A stretch of 64,000 nucleotides of DNA, taken from NCBI GenBank assembly GCA_947001705.1, contig CAMQHT010000003.1, forward strand, positions 27,213 to 91,212, written 5' to 3'. Positions 7,408 to 16,534 of this stretch are shown here, one piece after another (within the stretch, counting starts at the first letter, position 1; each line of letters opens with the position of its first letter). This DNA is from an uncultured Collinsella sp. (GTDB taxonomy: Bacteria > Actinomycetota > Coriobacteriia > Coriobacteriales > Coriobacteriaceae). The translations under genes and the position numbers were made by a program. Under the pieces are notes generated by a model, which saw only the letters and a list, made by a program, of their open reading frames with translations, was not told where the DNA came from and searched no databases.

Positions 7408-8805
7408 TTACGCGCGCTCGATGAAGGCCTTGTAGCCGCGATAGGCCTCGTAGATATCGGCCTTGTTAGCGACCTCCCACAGGGCGTGCATGGACAGGAC
7501 GGCAACGCCAGAGTCGATGACGTTCATGCCGTACTTAGCCATGATGTATGCGATGGTGCCGCCGCCGCCCGCGTTGACGCGACCGAGCTCGCAGGTCTGG
7601 AAGTCCACGCCGGCCTCGTCCATGATGTCGCGGATGAGGGCCACATACTCGGCGTCGGCGTCGTTAGAGCCGCCCTTGCCGCGGCTGCCCGTGTACTTGT
7701 TAAAGCACAGGCCGCGACCCATAAAGGCTGCGTTCTTGGTTTCGAACTTGCCGGCGTAGCCCGGGTCGAAGCCGGCGGACACGTCGGAGGAGAGCATGCG
7801 GCTGCGGGCGAGCGCGCGGCGCAGGGCCAGCGGGCTATCCTCGCCGGCGAGCGTCATGATCTCGGCGACGGTGTTCTCGAAGAAGCGGCTCGTCATGCCG
7901 GTGGCACCCACGGAACCGATCTCCTCCTTGTCGACGATGAGTGTGATGCTCGTGCGCTCCACGTTGGCGACGTTGATCTGGGCGAGCATGGACGGATAGG
8001 CGCAGACACGGTCGTCGTGGCCATAGCCCAGAATCATGGAGCGGTCGAGGCCCATGTCACGGGCGGGGCCGGCGGGCACGACCTCGATCTCGGCGGAGAG
8101 GAAGTCCTCCTCCTCGACGTCGTACTGCTCCTTGAGGATATCCAGGAACATCTGCTTGACGGGCTCCTTGGGAGCGTCCTTGTCGTCCTCGTCAAACTTG
8201 ACGGGGCGGCCGCCCACGATCACGTCGAGGATCTCGGCGTCGACGGCGTCCTTGGCGGGCTTGGCCATCTGCTCGCTCGAGAGGTGGATCAGCAGGTCGG
8301 AGATGGTAAAGACCGGGTCGTCGGCCTTGTCACCGATGTTGATGTCGACGGTGGTGCCGTCCTTTTTGCAGATGACGCCCACGAGTGCGAGCGGGGAAGC
8401 GACCCAGTGGTAGCTCTTGACGCCGCCATAGTAGTGCGTGTCGAGATAAGCCATGTCGCCGGCCTCGAAGGCGGGGTTCTGCTTGAGGTCCAGGCGCGGC
8501 GAGTCCACGTGGGCGCCCAGGATGTTAAAGCCCTGCTCGAGCGGGGCGGTGCCCAGGTTGACGAGCATGAGGTCCTTGCCGTGGTTGGCGGCGTACACCT
8601 TGTCGCCGGCCTTGAGCGCGCGGCCCTCGGCGATCACGGTCTCCAGATTGACGTAGCCCGCCTCCTCGGCCATCTTGATACCGGCCTTGACGCACAGGCG
8701 CTCGGTCTTGTTCTCACTCAAAAACTGCTTATAGCCGCGGCAAAGCTCCTCGAGCTCCTCGATCTGCTGTGGCGTGTACTTTTTCCATGCGCTGGGACGC
8801 TCCAT
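7408..8805 (-). CDS. M18 family aminopeptidase
   Basis: A 465-residue metallo-aminopeptidase of family M18 (aspartyl aminopeptidase/aminopeptidase I type), a large oligomeric cytosolic enzyme that releases N-terminal residues from peptides. The two-metal site residues are visible in order: His and Asp in GAHVDSPRLD, Asp in SSDVSAGFDP, the Glu pair in DKEEIGSVGATG, and His in LSMHALWEV near the C terminus. Start ATG at 8805 follows AAAGGAG with good spacing; the much longer upstream frame overlaps the polA promoter region on the other strand and is a shadow. It is divergent from polA. Which residue type it prefers cannot be read from sequence. Confidence 0.9.
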   Translation of the reverse strand: MERPSAWKKYTPQQIEELEELCRGYKQFLSENKTERLCVKAGIKMAEEAGYVNLETVIAEGRALKAGDKVYAANHGKDLMLVNLGTAPLEQGFNILGAHVDSPRLDLKQNPAFEAGDMAYLDTHYYGGVKSYHWVASPLALVGVICKKDGTTVDINIGDKADDPVFTISDLLIHLSSEQMAKPAKDAVDAEILDVIVGGRPVKFDEDDKDAPKEPVKQMFLDILKEQYDVEEEDFLSAEIEVVPAGPARDMGLDRSMILGYGHDDRVCAYPSMLAQINVANVERTSITLIVDKEEIGSVGATGMTSRFFENTVAEIMTLAGEDSPLALRRALARSRMLSSDVSAGFDPGYAGKFETKNAAFMGRGLCFNKYTGSRGKGGSNDADAEYVALIRDIMDEAGVDFQTCELGRVNAGGGGTIAYIMAKYGMNVIDSGVAVLSMHALWEVANKADIYEAYRGYKAFIERA

Positions 8806-8971
8806 GACGCAGGCTCCTTTCGGATCGATCGTGCTGGTTGATGTACCGTGAGCCATCGTATCACGCGCGGGCCCGCGGCGGCAGGGAAGCCTGATGTGCG
8901 GTGGCCGCGGGGCGGGGAGCGTGTAAACTGGTGTGAGCAAACCGTGCCCAGCCCAAAGCGAGGTATTCAAT

Positions 8972-11716
8972 ATGTCTGAAAAGCGCCGTACCTTTGCCGT
9001 CATCGACGGCAACTCGCTCATGCATCGCGCCTTCCACGCCGTGCCGCCGACCATGAACGCGCCGGACGGTCGCCCCACCAACGCGATCTTTGGTTTTCTG
9101 AACATGTTCCTCAAGATGATCGATGCCTTTAATCCCGACGGCGTTGTCGTGGCGTTTGACAAGGGCAAGCCGCGCGTGCGTATGGAGATGCTGCCGCAGT
9201 ACAAGGCGCAGCGCCCGCCCATGGACCCCGACCTGCACGCGCAGTTCCCCATGATCAAGGAGCTGCTCGCCGCGCTCAACGTGCCCATTTTGCAGTCCGA
9301 GGGCTGGGAAGGCGACGATATCCTGGGAACCATGGCGCGCCTGGGCGAGGAGGCCGGCTGCGACATGCTGCTGGTGACCGGCGACCGCGACATGTATCAG
9401 CTCGTGACCGAGCACGTCAACGTGGTCTCGACTCGCAAGGGCCTGTCCGACGTGGCGATCATGACGCCCGAGAGCGTGGACGACCTGTATCACGGCATCA
9501 CGCCGGCGCTCGTGCCCGATTTTTACGGTCTGAAGGGCGATACGTCGGATAACATTCCCGGCGTACCGGGCATCGGCCCCAAAAAGGCGAGTGCGCTCAT
9601 CGCGCAGTACGGCAGCCTTGACGAGGTCATCGCGCATGCTGACGAGGTCAAGGGCAAGATGGGAGAAAACCTGCGCGCACACATCGACGACGCGCTGCTG
9701 AGCCGTAAGGTGGCGACCATCCGCACCGATGCACCCGTTGAGCTCGATTTTGAGGCGACGTCCTTCCCGGCGTTTTCCGCCGATGAGGTTTCCGCGGCGC
9801 TGGGCACGCTTGGTATCACCGCCATGCAGAACCGTTTCTTGGCGCTGATCGGCGGCGAGGGCGGGGCAGCTGCCGGCACGTTTGAGATTCCCGCCGTTTT
9901 GCGCGCAGCCGCCGGCGATGCTGGCGCGCTTGGTGCCGTTGCGGCTGAGGTCTCCCGCGTGATTGATGCCGGCGAGTGGGTCGCCGCCGTGGTGGACGAT
10001 GACAAGGAAGAGGGCGCGCTCTTTGGGCTGACGCGCACGCTGTGGTTGGCGACGTCCAAGGGCCTGTTTGCGCTCGAGGAGGGTGACAGCGGTGCGGCGG
10101 CTGAGGTTGAGGGCTTCAACTTCGCCCACGGCGTGATTGCCGGCGTGCTCGCGCGTCTGTTTATGGAAGGCCGTGTGGCGAGCCCGGATATGAAGGCGCT
10201 TCTGCATGAGCTTTCGCCCATCGATTCTTCTGAGCTCGAGCTCATGGATCCGCTGGCAGTCGATTCCACGCGCATCTTCGATACCGTTGTTGCCGCCTAC
10301 CTGTTGGATTCCGACCGCTCCGAGTTTGACGAGGTGTATCTGGCCGATACGTATCTGCAGATGGCGCTGCCTGCGGCGCGCGGCGCAGAGGGTGCTGGCG
10401 AGGACGCTCCTGCGCCCGCCGCTCGCACGGCGGCCTTGACGCTGGCGCTGGTTGCACCGCTGCGTGACCGCATGGCCCGCGAGAACGCCGCCAACGTGTT
10501 CGATGGGATCGAGATGCCGCTCGTGCCGGTGCTTGCCAAGATGGAGCGCGCGGGCATGCTCGTGGACCCCGACCGCCTGCACAGTCTGTCCGAGGGCCTG
10601 GCGACCCAAATTGCCGATGTCGAGCGCAGCATTCGCGACCTGGCCGGCGACGAGACCTTTAACATCGGCAGCCCCATGCAACTCTCGCACGTGCTGTTTG
10701 ATGTTATGGGACTTCCGACCAAGGGCCTCAAAAAGACCAAGCGCGGCTACTATTCGACCAACGCCAAGGTGCTGAGCGACCTTGCCCGCGACCACGAGAT
10801 CGTGCGCCTGATTTTGGACTGGCGTGAGAAGTCCAAGATTAAGTCGACCTATCTGGACACGCTGGGCCCGCTGCGCCGTGGTGACGGGCGTGTGCACACC
10901 ACGTACAACCAGACCATCACCGCGACGGGGCGTTTGTCTTCGAGCGACCCCAATCTGCAAAACATTCCGACGCGCTCGGAGCTGGGGCGTACCGTCAAGA
11001 CGGCGTTCTCGGCGGGCGAGGGCAGCGTCTTTTTGGCGGTGGACTACTCGCAGATCGAGCTGCGCCTGCTCGCGCATCTTTCGGGTGACGAGCACCTGGT
11101 GCGCGCCTTCAACGAGGGCGAGGACTTCCATGCCGAGACGGCCGCGCGCGTATTTGGCGTGCCGGTGTCCGAGGTGACACCCGACCTGCGTAGCCGCGCC
11201 AAGGCCGTGAACTTTGGCATCGTGTACGGTCAGCAGGCCTATGGTCTGTCGCAGTCGCTGCACATCTCGATGGCCGAGGCGCGCGATATGATCGATCGCT
11301 ACTACGAGGCCTACCCGGGCGTGCGCACGTTCCTCGACAATGTGGTGGCGCGAGCCAAGCAGACGGGCTATGCCGAGACCATGTATGGCCGCAGACGCCA
11401 TATTCCCGAGCTCAAGGCCAAAAACCCACAGCTCCGCGGCTTTGGTGAGCGCACGGCCATGAACCACCCCATGCAGGGCACCGCCGCCGACATCATCAAG
11501 ATCGCCATGGCCCGCGTAAGCCGCCGCCTGGAAGAAGAGGGTTTTGCCGCCCACATGATCTTGCAGGTACACGACGAACTGGATTTTGAGTGCCCCGTCA
11601 ACGAAGTCGAGCGCCTAACCACCATGGTCCGCGACGTCATGGAACACGTCGTAGACCTCCGAGTACCCCTAATCGCCGAAGCCTCAACCGGAGTAACCTG
11701 GGCCGACGCCAAATAG
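8972..11716 (+). CDS. polA: DNA polymerase I
   Basis: A 914-residue polymerase for Okazaki-fragment maturation and repair. Residues 1 to about 270 are the 5'-3' exonuclease (FAVIDGNSLMHRAF, LLVTGDRDMYQLV, and the helix-hairpin-helix GVPGIGPKKA). The middle (about 290-520) should be the 3'-5' exonuclease but lacks the DxE metal motif and is low-complexity, so proofreading is probably absent, as in several Gram-positive Pol I enzymes. The polymerase domain follows, with motif A VDYSQIELR (about residue 689), motif B RSRAKAVNFGIVYGQ, and motif C QVHDELDFE (about 866). ATG at 8972 is preferred over the in-frame ATG at 8933, because the exonuclease motif then starts at the usual distance. Confidence 0.96.
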   Translation: MSEKRRTFAVIDGNSLMHRAFHAVPPTMNAPDGRPTNAIFGFLNMFLKMIDAFNPDGVVVAFDKGKPRVRMEMLPQYKAQRPPMDPDLHAQFPMIKELLAALNVPILQSEGWEGDDILGTMARLGEEAGCDMLLVTGDRDMYQLVTEHVNVVSTRKGLSDVAIMTPESVDDLYHGITPALVPDFYGLKGDTSDNIPGVPGIGPKKASALIAQYGSLDEVIAHADEVKGKMGENLRAHIDDALLSRKVATIRTDAPVELDFEATSFPAFSADEVSAALGTLGITAMQNRFLALIGGEGGAAAGTFEIPAVLRAAAGDAGALGAVAAEVSRVIDAGEWVAAVVDDDKEEGALFGLTRTLWLATSKGLFALEEGDSGAAAEVEGFNFAHGVIAGVLARLFMEGRVASPDMKALLHELSPIDSSELELMDPLAVDSTRIFDTVVAAYLLDSDRSEFDEVYLADTYLQMALPAARGAEGAGEDAPAPAARTAALTLALVAPLRDRMARENAANVFDGIEMPLVPVLAKMERAGMLVDPDRLHSLSEGLATQIADVERSIRDLAGDETFNIGSPMQLSHVLFDVMGLPTKGLKKTKRGYYSTNAKVLSDLARDHEIVRLILDWREKSKIKSTYLDTLGPLRRGDGRVHTTYNQTITATGRLSSSDPNLQNIPTRSELGRTVKTAFSAGEGSVFLAVDYSQIELRLLAHLSGDEHLVRAFNEGEDFHAETAARVFGVPVSEVTPDLRSRAKAVNFGIVYGQQAYGLSQSLHISMAEARDMIDRYYEAYPGVRTFLDNVVARAKQTGYAETMYGRRRHIPELKAKNPQLRGFGERTAMNHPMQGTAADIIKIAMARVSRRLEEEGFAAHMILQVHDELDFECPVNEVERLTTMVRDVMEHVVDLRVPLIAEASTGVTWADAK

Positions 11717-11764
11717 GAAAGCACTCGGTAAGGCAAGCTCGCCCAAGACGCAAGTCCCCACATA

Positions 11765-11804
11765 CTTAAGATTTGGGACAAACACTACTGATTAATTTGT
11801 CCCA
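11765..11804. repeat. 40-bp hairpin repeat, family TTAAGATTTGGGACAAA (copy 1)
   Basis: TGGGACAAA at 11774-11782 pairs with TTTGTCCCA at 11796-11804. The whole 40-base unit recurs at 23901-23940 with changes almost only in the loop. It lies between polA and a convergent HAD gene. Confidence 0.75.
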
Positions 11805-11817
11805 CAGTAACCAAAAC

Positions 11818-11852
11818 AGAGGGGAGCCCCTTCCAACAAGGGGCTCCCCTCT
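11818..11852. terminator. Bidirectional terminator hairpin
   Basis: A perfect 15-bp stem (AGAGGGGAGCCCCTT with its complement) around CCAAC. On the minus strand it is followed by GTTTTGG, so it most likely ends the HAD hydrolase gene as well as polA. Confidence 0.75.
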
Positions 11853-11927
11853 GCTCAAATCATTTCAACTAAGTATCTAGACACTCAAGACGCCATCTTG
11901 GCGCCCGGCCGGGTCCGACGAGCCCAG

Positions 11928-12755
11928 TTAACGAGCCGCCAGGATGGCGTCGATGAGCGTCAGTACGCCCCCGTCGTTGTTGCTCGGAATGCGCCATTTG
12001 GCATGCGCGTTCATGTGCTCCTCGGCATTGTCCACGATAAAGCTATGCCCGACGCGCTCCAGCATGGGGATGTCGTTGTACGTATCGCCCACGGCAGCGG
12101 CGTCGGCGATATCGATGCCCAGGCGCTCGCAGAGATGTGCTACGCCCGACCCCTTGTCGACGCCCAGGTTCATAAAGTCGATCCACTCGCGGCCAGCATT
12201 GGTGACATAGAGTCGGTCCGAGAATGCCGGGCTGTAGTTCTCGCGAAACGCGGGCTCGGCATCGTAGGCGGGGAAGAAGATCGAAATCTTGTTGGACTCG
12301 ATATCAAGGCCCTCAAAGCTATCGACGTAGTTGATCGTGTTGTAGTACACGCTGATCTCGTCGTGGTACTGATGGTCGCGGGCGAGCACATAGAACTCGT
12401 CGTAGCAGCACAAGACGGGAACGGCACGCGGGTCCTCCGAGGCACGGGCGAGCACCTGCTGATACAGCGCCACATCGATGTTGCTCTTATAGATATAGCT
12501 GCCGCGATAGATGACGCAGGCTCCGTTGTCGGGACAAAAAGCAAGTCGGTTCTTAATGCTCTCGAACATTTCCTCGAGTTTGGGGGCGGGGCGTCCGCTG
12601 GCGGGGCAGAATACAATGCCTGCGTCGGCGAGCTTGTCCAGGCGCTCATCAAGACCCTGCGGCAACACGCGCTTGTCGGTGAGCAGCGTCTTGTCCATGT
12701 CGACGGCGAGAATCTTAATGCTTCCGATATTGGTGTCCGATTCGTAAGTTTGCAT
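11928..12755 (-). CDS. Cof-type HAD-IIB family phosphatase
   Basis: A 275-residue haloacid-dehalogenase-fold phosphatase of the Cof/YidA type (subfamily IIB), which dephosphorylates sugar phosphates, nucleotides or cofactors such as flavin or HMP-pyrophosphate. Motif I is LAVDMDKTLL (about residues 16-25, nucleophile Asp), motif II the Ser in CPASGRP, motif III a Lys in the cap-to-core region (NLGVDKGSGV), and motif IV VGDTYNDIPML near residue 228. The large alpha/beta cap sits between motifs II and III, as expected for type IIB. Start ATG at 12755; it is divergent from the argG leader region. Substrate unknown. Confidence 0.88.
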   Translation of the reverse strand: MQTYESDTNIGSIKILAVDMDKTLLTDKRVLPQGLDERLDKLADAGIVFCPASGRPAPKLEEMFESIKNRLAFCPDNGACVIYRGSYIYKSNIDVALYQQVLARASEDPRAVPVLCCYDEFYVLARDHQYHDEISVYYNTINYVDSFEGLDIESNKISIFFPAYDAEPAFRENYSPAFSDRLYVTNAGREWIDFMNLGVDKGSGVAHLCERLGIDIADAAAVGDTYNDIPMLERVGHSFIVDNAEEHMNAHAKWRIPSNNDGGVLTLIDAILAAR

Positions 12756-12898
12756 AAAAGCGCGCCTTTCGTTTCGAAATTGTTTCAGACGTTATAACCA
12801 TCAACCAGTAACTGAGCGTATTGTCGCAGGAACGGAGCGTATTTGCACCACGCTTCACAAAGTAATGAAAAAACTTTTCAGAAATTTGAATTTGTCGC

Positions 12899-12926
12899 TT
12901 GTGCTGCGGGCACTTTAGCGTAATAT
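12899..12926 (+). promoter_or_regulatory. Probable promoter of the argG leader transcript
   Basis: TTGTGC at 12899-12904, a 16-base spacer, and TAATAT at 12921-12926. It lies about 100 bases ahead of the small arginine-rich reading frame and 390 ahead of argG. The AT-rich stretch just upstream (12870-12895) could hold regulator sites, but I see no clear ArgR box. Confidence 0.5.
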
Positions 12927-13029
12927 AGCGACCATCGAAAACGGAGACGGAAATACAACCGCTTACCGAAGAAAAGGTACCGTTTACGATATTAGAATTG
13001 CGCCCGGCGATAGGTGAAAGGAGAGGCAG

Positions 13030-13104
13030 ATGCAGTTCGTAAAGATCATCACCACTGCAGATAATGCCATCCGACGCCAGCGCGCAATTTCCCGACGACG
13101 ATAA
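13030..13104 (+). CDS. Arginine-rich leader peptide upstream of argG
   Basis: A 24-codon reading frame with a strong ribosome site (GAAAGGAGAGG, five bases before the ATG). Six of its last ten residues are arginine: it ends IRRQRAISRRR, and the last three codons before the stop are CGA CGA CGA, a codon that appears seldom in the long genes here. That is the layout of an amino-acid attenuation leader: ribosomes would stall on the arginine codons when charged tRNA-Arg is scarce. A GC hairpin with a short T-tract follows at 13112-13152, and the next gene makes arginine. The peptide itself probably has no other function. The 250 bases between the stop and argG contain further complementary stretches. 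This is inference from sequence only. Confidence 0.6.
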   Translation: MQFVKIITTADNAIRRQRAISRRR

Positions 13105-13111
13105 CAATCGT

Positions 13112-13152
13112 CTCTGTTCGTATGGGGTGAAATGCCCCAACAGAGTCATTTT
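13112..13152 (+). terminator. Candidate attenuator hairpin before argG
   Basis: CTCTGTT at 13112-13118 pairs with AACAGAG at 13139-13145, with an inner GGGG/CCCC pairing (13124-13127 with 13135-13138), followed by TCATTTTG. It starts eight bases after the leader-peptide stop. Bases 13145-13158 can instead pair with 13245-13258 (13 of 14), which would compete for the last base of the stem and its T-tract. Confidence 0.5.
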
Positions 13153-13309
13153 GAGGTCGTTGGGTTTTAGCACGATATAAACGCATGTTTCTAGGGCATG
13201 CTGTGCTGCTTTTTGCTATTTAACCTGATATTGCACGGTTTTTTGACCTCGAAATGACTTGCAACTGACCGATGTTCTAACTAGCTACCAAGGGCGAAAG
13301 GAAACAGCC

Positions 13310-14536
13310 ATGAGCAAGGAAAAAGTCGTTCTCGCATATTCCGGTGGTCTTGATACATCCGTATGTGTCAAGTGGCTCCAGGACGAGAAGAATCTCGATG
13401 TCGTTTGCGTCTGCGGCAACGTGGGCCAGGAGGAGACCGGCTTGGATGCCAAGAAGCAGAAGGCGCTTGACCTGGGCGTTCTCGATTGCCAGGTGCTCGA
13501 CCTGCGCGACGAGTTCTCCGATGAGTTCCTGACTAAGGCCATCGCCGCAAACTCCATGTACGAGAACAAGTACCCGCTGCTCTCCGCGCTGTCTCGCCCG
13601 CTGCTCGCCAAGAAGCTTGTCGAGGTCGCTCACGAGTTTGGCGCGACCTACGTCGCCCACGGCTGCACCGGCAAGGGTAACGACCAGGTTCGTTTTGAGG
13701 CTGCCGTCAAGGCCCTCGACCCCGAGCTTAAGGTTATCGCCCCGGTTCGCGAGTGGGATCTGAAGTGCCGTCCCGATGAGGTTGCCTATGCTCACGCCCA
13801 CAACGTGCCGGTTCCCGAGGGCGCCAACGACAACCCCTATTCCATCGACGACAACCTGTGGGGTCGCGCCATCGAGTGCGGTCACCTGGAGGATCCCTGG
13901 AACGAGCCGCTCGACGACGCCTGGGTTATGACCAAGAACCCCGAGGACACGCCGGACACCCCGACCTACACCGAGATTGAGTTTGAGGCGGGCAAGCCCG
14001 TCTCCGTCGATGGCAAGAAGATGAAACTCTCCGAGATCGTCATCGCCCTCAACAAGATTTCGGGTGACAACGGCTTTGGCCGTCTCGACCTGGTCGAGGA
14101 TCGTCTGGTGGGCCTCAAGAGTCGCGAGTGCTACGAGGTTCCTGGCGCCTTGACGCTCATCACCGCCCACAAGGCGCTCGAGGACATCTGCGTCGAGGGC
14201 GACCTGCTCAAGACCAAGATTAAGCTCGAGCAGGATTGGGCCACCGCCGTGTACAACGGCCAGTGGTACAGCCCGCTCAAAAACGCGCTCGATGCCTTTA
14301 TGGCCGACACCCAGAAGTTCGTGACCGGCACCGTCCGTCTGAAGTTCTTTAAGGGCAACTGCCATGTCGTCGGCCGCAAGAGCCCGTTTAGCCTGTATGA
14401 CTACGGTCTGGCTACCTACGACCGCGACACTACGTTTGACGAGAAGGCCAGCGCCGGCTTTATCGAGATCGATACGCTGTCGCTCAAGACGTGGGCTAAG
14501 GTCCAGGGCCCCAGCTCTGCTGCCGCCCAGGCCTAG
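13310..14536 (+). CDS. argG: Argininosuccinate synthase
   Basis: ArgG joins citrulline and aspartate at the cost of ATP (to AMP) to make argininosuccinate, the penultimate step of arginine synthesis. The 408-residue length is normal. The N-terminal PP-loop ATP site LAYSGGLDTSVCVKWL is clear at about residues 9-24, followed by YVAHGCTGKGNDQVRFE (citrulline/aspartate binding) and SIDDNLWGRAIECG. ATG at 13310 follows GAAAGGAAA; the frame extends upstream to 13259 but without a ribosome site. The gene is preceded by an arginine-rich leader peptide and followed, after about 520 bases, by argH on the same strand. Confidence 0.97.
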   Translation: MSKEKVVLAYSGGLDTSVCVKWLQDEKNLDVVCVCGNVGQEETGLDAKKQKALDLGVLDCQVLDLRDEFSDEFLTKAIAANSMYENKYPLLSALSRPLLAKKLVEVAHEFGATYVAHGCTGKGNDQVRFEAAVKALDPELKVIAPVREWDLKCRPDEVAYAHAHNVPVPEGANDNPYSIDDNLWGRAIECGHLEDPWNEPLDDAWVMTKNPEDTPDTPTYTEIEFEAGKPVSVDGKKMKLSEIVIALNKISGDNGFGRLDLVEDRLVGLKSRECYEVPGALTLITAHKALEDICVEGDLLKTKIKLEQDWATAVYNGQWYSPLKNALDAFMADTQKFVTGTVRLKFFKGNCHVVGRKSPFSLYDYGLATYDRDTTFDEKASAGFIEIDTLSLKTWAKVQGPSSAAAQA

Positions 14537-14689
14537 CGCCTCCTTCCTTTGGTATCCGCGCGGCCCATCCGCGTGATACATAACGGGCGCATGGGGTCCC
14601 TACCTTTCGTTATGCTTGCTGACACTTCTTAACATCGGTGGCCCCTACGTTCCGCCCGCATATATGATGCCGCGTCTGCGGCTGAGTCC

Positions 14690-14719
14690 GAGCCCCGCCG
14701 GGGTTGTCCGGCGGGGCTC
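14690..14719 (+). terminator. Hairpin after argG
   Basis: A perfect 12-bp stem, GAGCCCCGCCGG with its complement, around GGTTGT. Only CTCCTATCAATTT follows, so termination strength is doubtful. The rest of 14537-14689 holds two weak hairpins (near 14552-14580 and 14580-14614) and no gene that I can see. Confidence 0.6.
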
Positions 14720-14769
14720 CTCCTATCAATTTGACGGCCCTGCGCCTATATATATGGGGAGTATCCATT

Positions 14770-14940
14770 ATGTTCAATGCTATCGCGCATGCTTTACTTG
14801 CCCTCGCGCCCGAGTTCGATGCTGCAAAGGTCGAGGACGTTCCTATGAGCCTAAAGGCCTGGATCGATGGTTCGCAGGGCAACATTCGGAGGGAGACGTT
14901 GGGCGCCAAGTGCATGGCGCGTCACTTCTTTGCAAATTAG
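14770..14940 (+). CDS. Possible small protein between argG and argH
   Basis: A 56-codon reading frame starting MFNAIAHALLALAPEFDAAK, with GGGGAG eight bases before its ATG, lying between the argG hairpin and argH. The N-terminal half is a hydrophobic-to-amphipathic helix; the second half (SLKAWIDGSQGNIRRETLG) is polar. I do not recognise it. The good ribosome site and coding-like codon choice argue for a real gene; its small size and isolated position argue caution. It could be a small regulatory or membrane-associated peptide, or a decayed gene. Confidence 0.4.
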   Translation: MFNAIAHALLALAPEFDAAKVEDVPMSLKAWIDGSQGNIRRETLGAKCMARHFFAN

Positions 14941-15058
14941 CTATATGGCCTCGCACATGGTGGGGAATATGCAAAACTAGCGGTTGAGAAATCGCTTTAG
15001 CGACAGGGCGCATTGCTTTGGGCGCTTGTTTTGGGATTTGATGAAAGGGGACGGTTCC

Positions 15059-16489
15059 ATGGCTCTTTGGGGCGGTCGTTTTGAGGCAGGCGTGGCCGAG
15101 GTCACGCAGGAGTTTGGCGCGTCGTTGCCGGTTGACAAACATCTCTATAAGCAGGATATCGCCGGATCTAAGGCACATGCCAAGATGCTGGCGGCCCAGG
15201 GCATTATCAGCGCCGAGGACGAGCAGGCGATTGCCGAGGGCCTGACCGGAATCGAACAGGATATCGATGCCGGCAACTTCACCTTTGATATCAACGACGA
15301 GGACATTCATATGTCCATCGAAAGCGAGCTGACGCGTCGTATCGGCGAGGCTGGCAAACGCTTGCATACTGGGCGTTCGCGCAACGACCAGGTGGCGACC
15401 GATACGCGCCTGGGCGTCAAGGCGCTGGCCAAGGAGCTCATGGAGGCCAATCTTGAGCTGCGCCATGTGCTGGTGGATGCGGCCAAGAAGTACGACAAGG
15501 TGATTCTTCCGGGCTACACGCATATGCAGCACGCTCAGCCCGTGCTGCTCTCGCATCATCTGCTGGCGTATTCCTGGATGTTCGCGCGCGACTTTACGCG
15601 CCTGAAGGCCGCCTTTGATGCCGCCGACAACTGCCCGCTGGGTGCTGCCGCGCTTGCCGGTACGAGCTATCCGCTCGATCGCCAGATGACGGCTGCCGAA
15701 CTTGGCTTTGCGGGCGTGATTCCCAACTCGCTCGATGCGGTTTCCGACCGTGATTTCCTGCTCGATCTGCATTACGCCGGATCCGTCATGGCGATGCACC
15801 TGTCGCGTCTTTCCGAGGAGATCGTGCTGTGGTCGAGCTCCGAATTTGGCTTTATCACGCTTTCAGACTCCTACTCCACCGGCTCGTCCATCATGCCGCA
15901 GAAGAAGAATCCCGACTTTGCCGAGCTTATCCGCGGTAAGAGCGGTCGCGTGTACGGCAACCTGGTGCAGCTGCTGGTAACCATGAAGGGCCTGCCGCTC
16001 GCTTATAACAAGGACTTGCAGGAGGACAAGGAGGGCGCGCTCGATACCGCTCACACGCTCATGCAGTGCCTGTCCGTTATGGCGGGCATGATCTCGACCT
16101 GGACTGTCAACGAGGTCGCCATGGCGCGCGAGTGTGGCGTGGGCCACTTGGCAGCCACTGATGTTGCCGATTACCTGGCAAAGCGCGGCCTGCCGTTCCG
16201 TGAGGCGCATGCCGTGGTGGGCCATCTGGTCCTGATGTGTGAGAAGCGCGGCTGCAATCTTGAGGACCTGCCGTTTGAGGTGTTTCAGGAGGCAAGCCCG
16301 CTCTTTGAGCGCGATATTACCGAGGCGCTCGACATCCCGTCGATCGTTGCCGCGCGCACGACCGAGGGCGGCACCGCTCCTGCCGCCGTTGCCGTGCAGT
16401 TGGGGCGCGCCGAGACGCAGCTTGCGGCCGATGAGGGCGTGTTTGGCTCGTTGACCAAGGTCGTCGAGATGGGCCACGGAGCTAATTAG
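15059..16489 (+). CDS. argH: Argininosuccinate lyase
   Basis: ArgH splits argininosuccinate into arginine and fumarate, the last step of arginine synthesis. The 476-residue protein has the fumarase/aspartase superfamily signatures: MALWGGRF at the start, HTGRSRNDQVATDTRL, the TH(M)QHAQPV region with the general base neighbourhood (GYTHMQHAQP), and the C3 loop signature GSSIMPQKKNPD at about residues 278-289 holding the catalytic serine. ATG at 15059 follows AAAGGGGA; an in-frame ATG 18 bases upstream has no such site. A terminator follows at 16535. Separated from argG by about 520 bases with a hairpin, so it may be transcribed in part independently. Confidence 0.97.
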   Translation: MALWGGRFEAGVAEVTQEFGASLPVDKHLYKQDIAGSKAHAKMLAAQGIISAEDEQAIAEGLTGIEQDIDAGNFTFDINDEDIHMSIESELTRRIGEAGKRLHTGRSRNDQVATDTRLGVKALAKELMEANLELRHVLVDAAKKYDKVILPGYTHMQHAQPVLLSHHLLAYSWMFARDFTRLKAAFDAADNCPLGAAALAGTSYPLDRQMTAAELGFAGVIPNSLDAVSDRDFLLDLHYAGSVMAMHLSRLSEEIVLWSSSEFGFITLSDSYSTGSSIMPQKKNPDFAELIRGKSGRVYGNLVQLLVTMKGLPLAYNKDLQEDKEGALDTAHTLMQCLSVMAGMISTWTVNEVAMARECGVGHLAATDVADYLAKRGLPFREAHAVVGHLVLMCEKRGCNLEDLPFEVFQEASPLFERDITEALDIPSIVAARTTEGGTAPAAVAVQLGRAETQLAADEGVFGSLTKVVEMGHGAN

Positions 16490-16534
16490 CTTATTGGATG
16501 CGTCTGTCTGGTGCGTTCATCATATCTTGCCTTT

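Noticed and set aside
8861..11572. Minus-strand frame of 903 codons opposite polA
   Set aside because: Shadow of polA; composition is unlike a protein and the opposite strand has all Pol I motifs.
12715..13173. Minus-strand 152-codon frame upstream of argG
   Set aside because: Overlaps the HAD gene start, the probable argG promoter and the leader peptide; no ribosome site and no recognisable domain.
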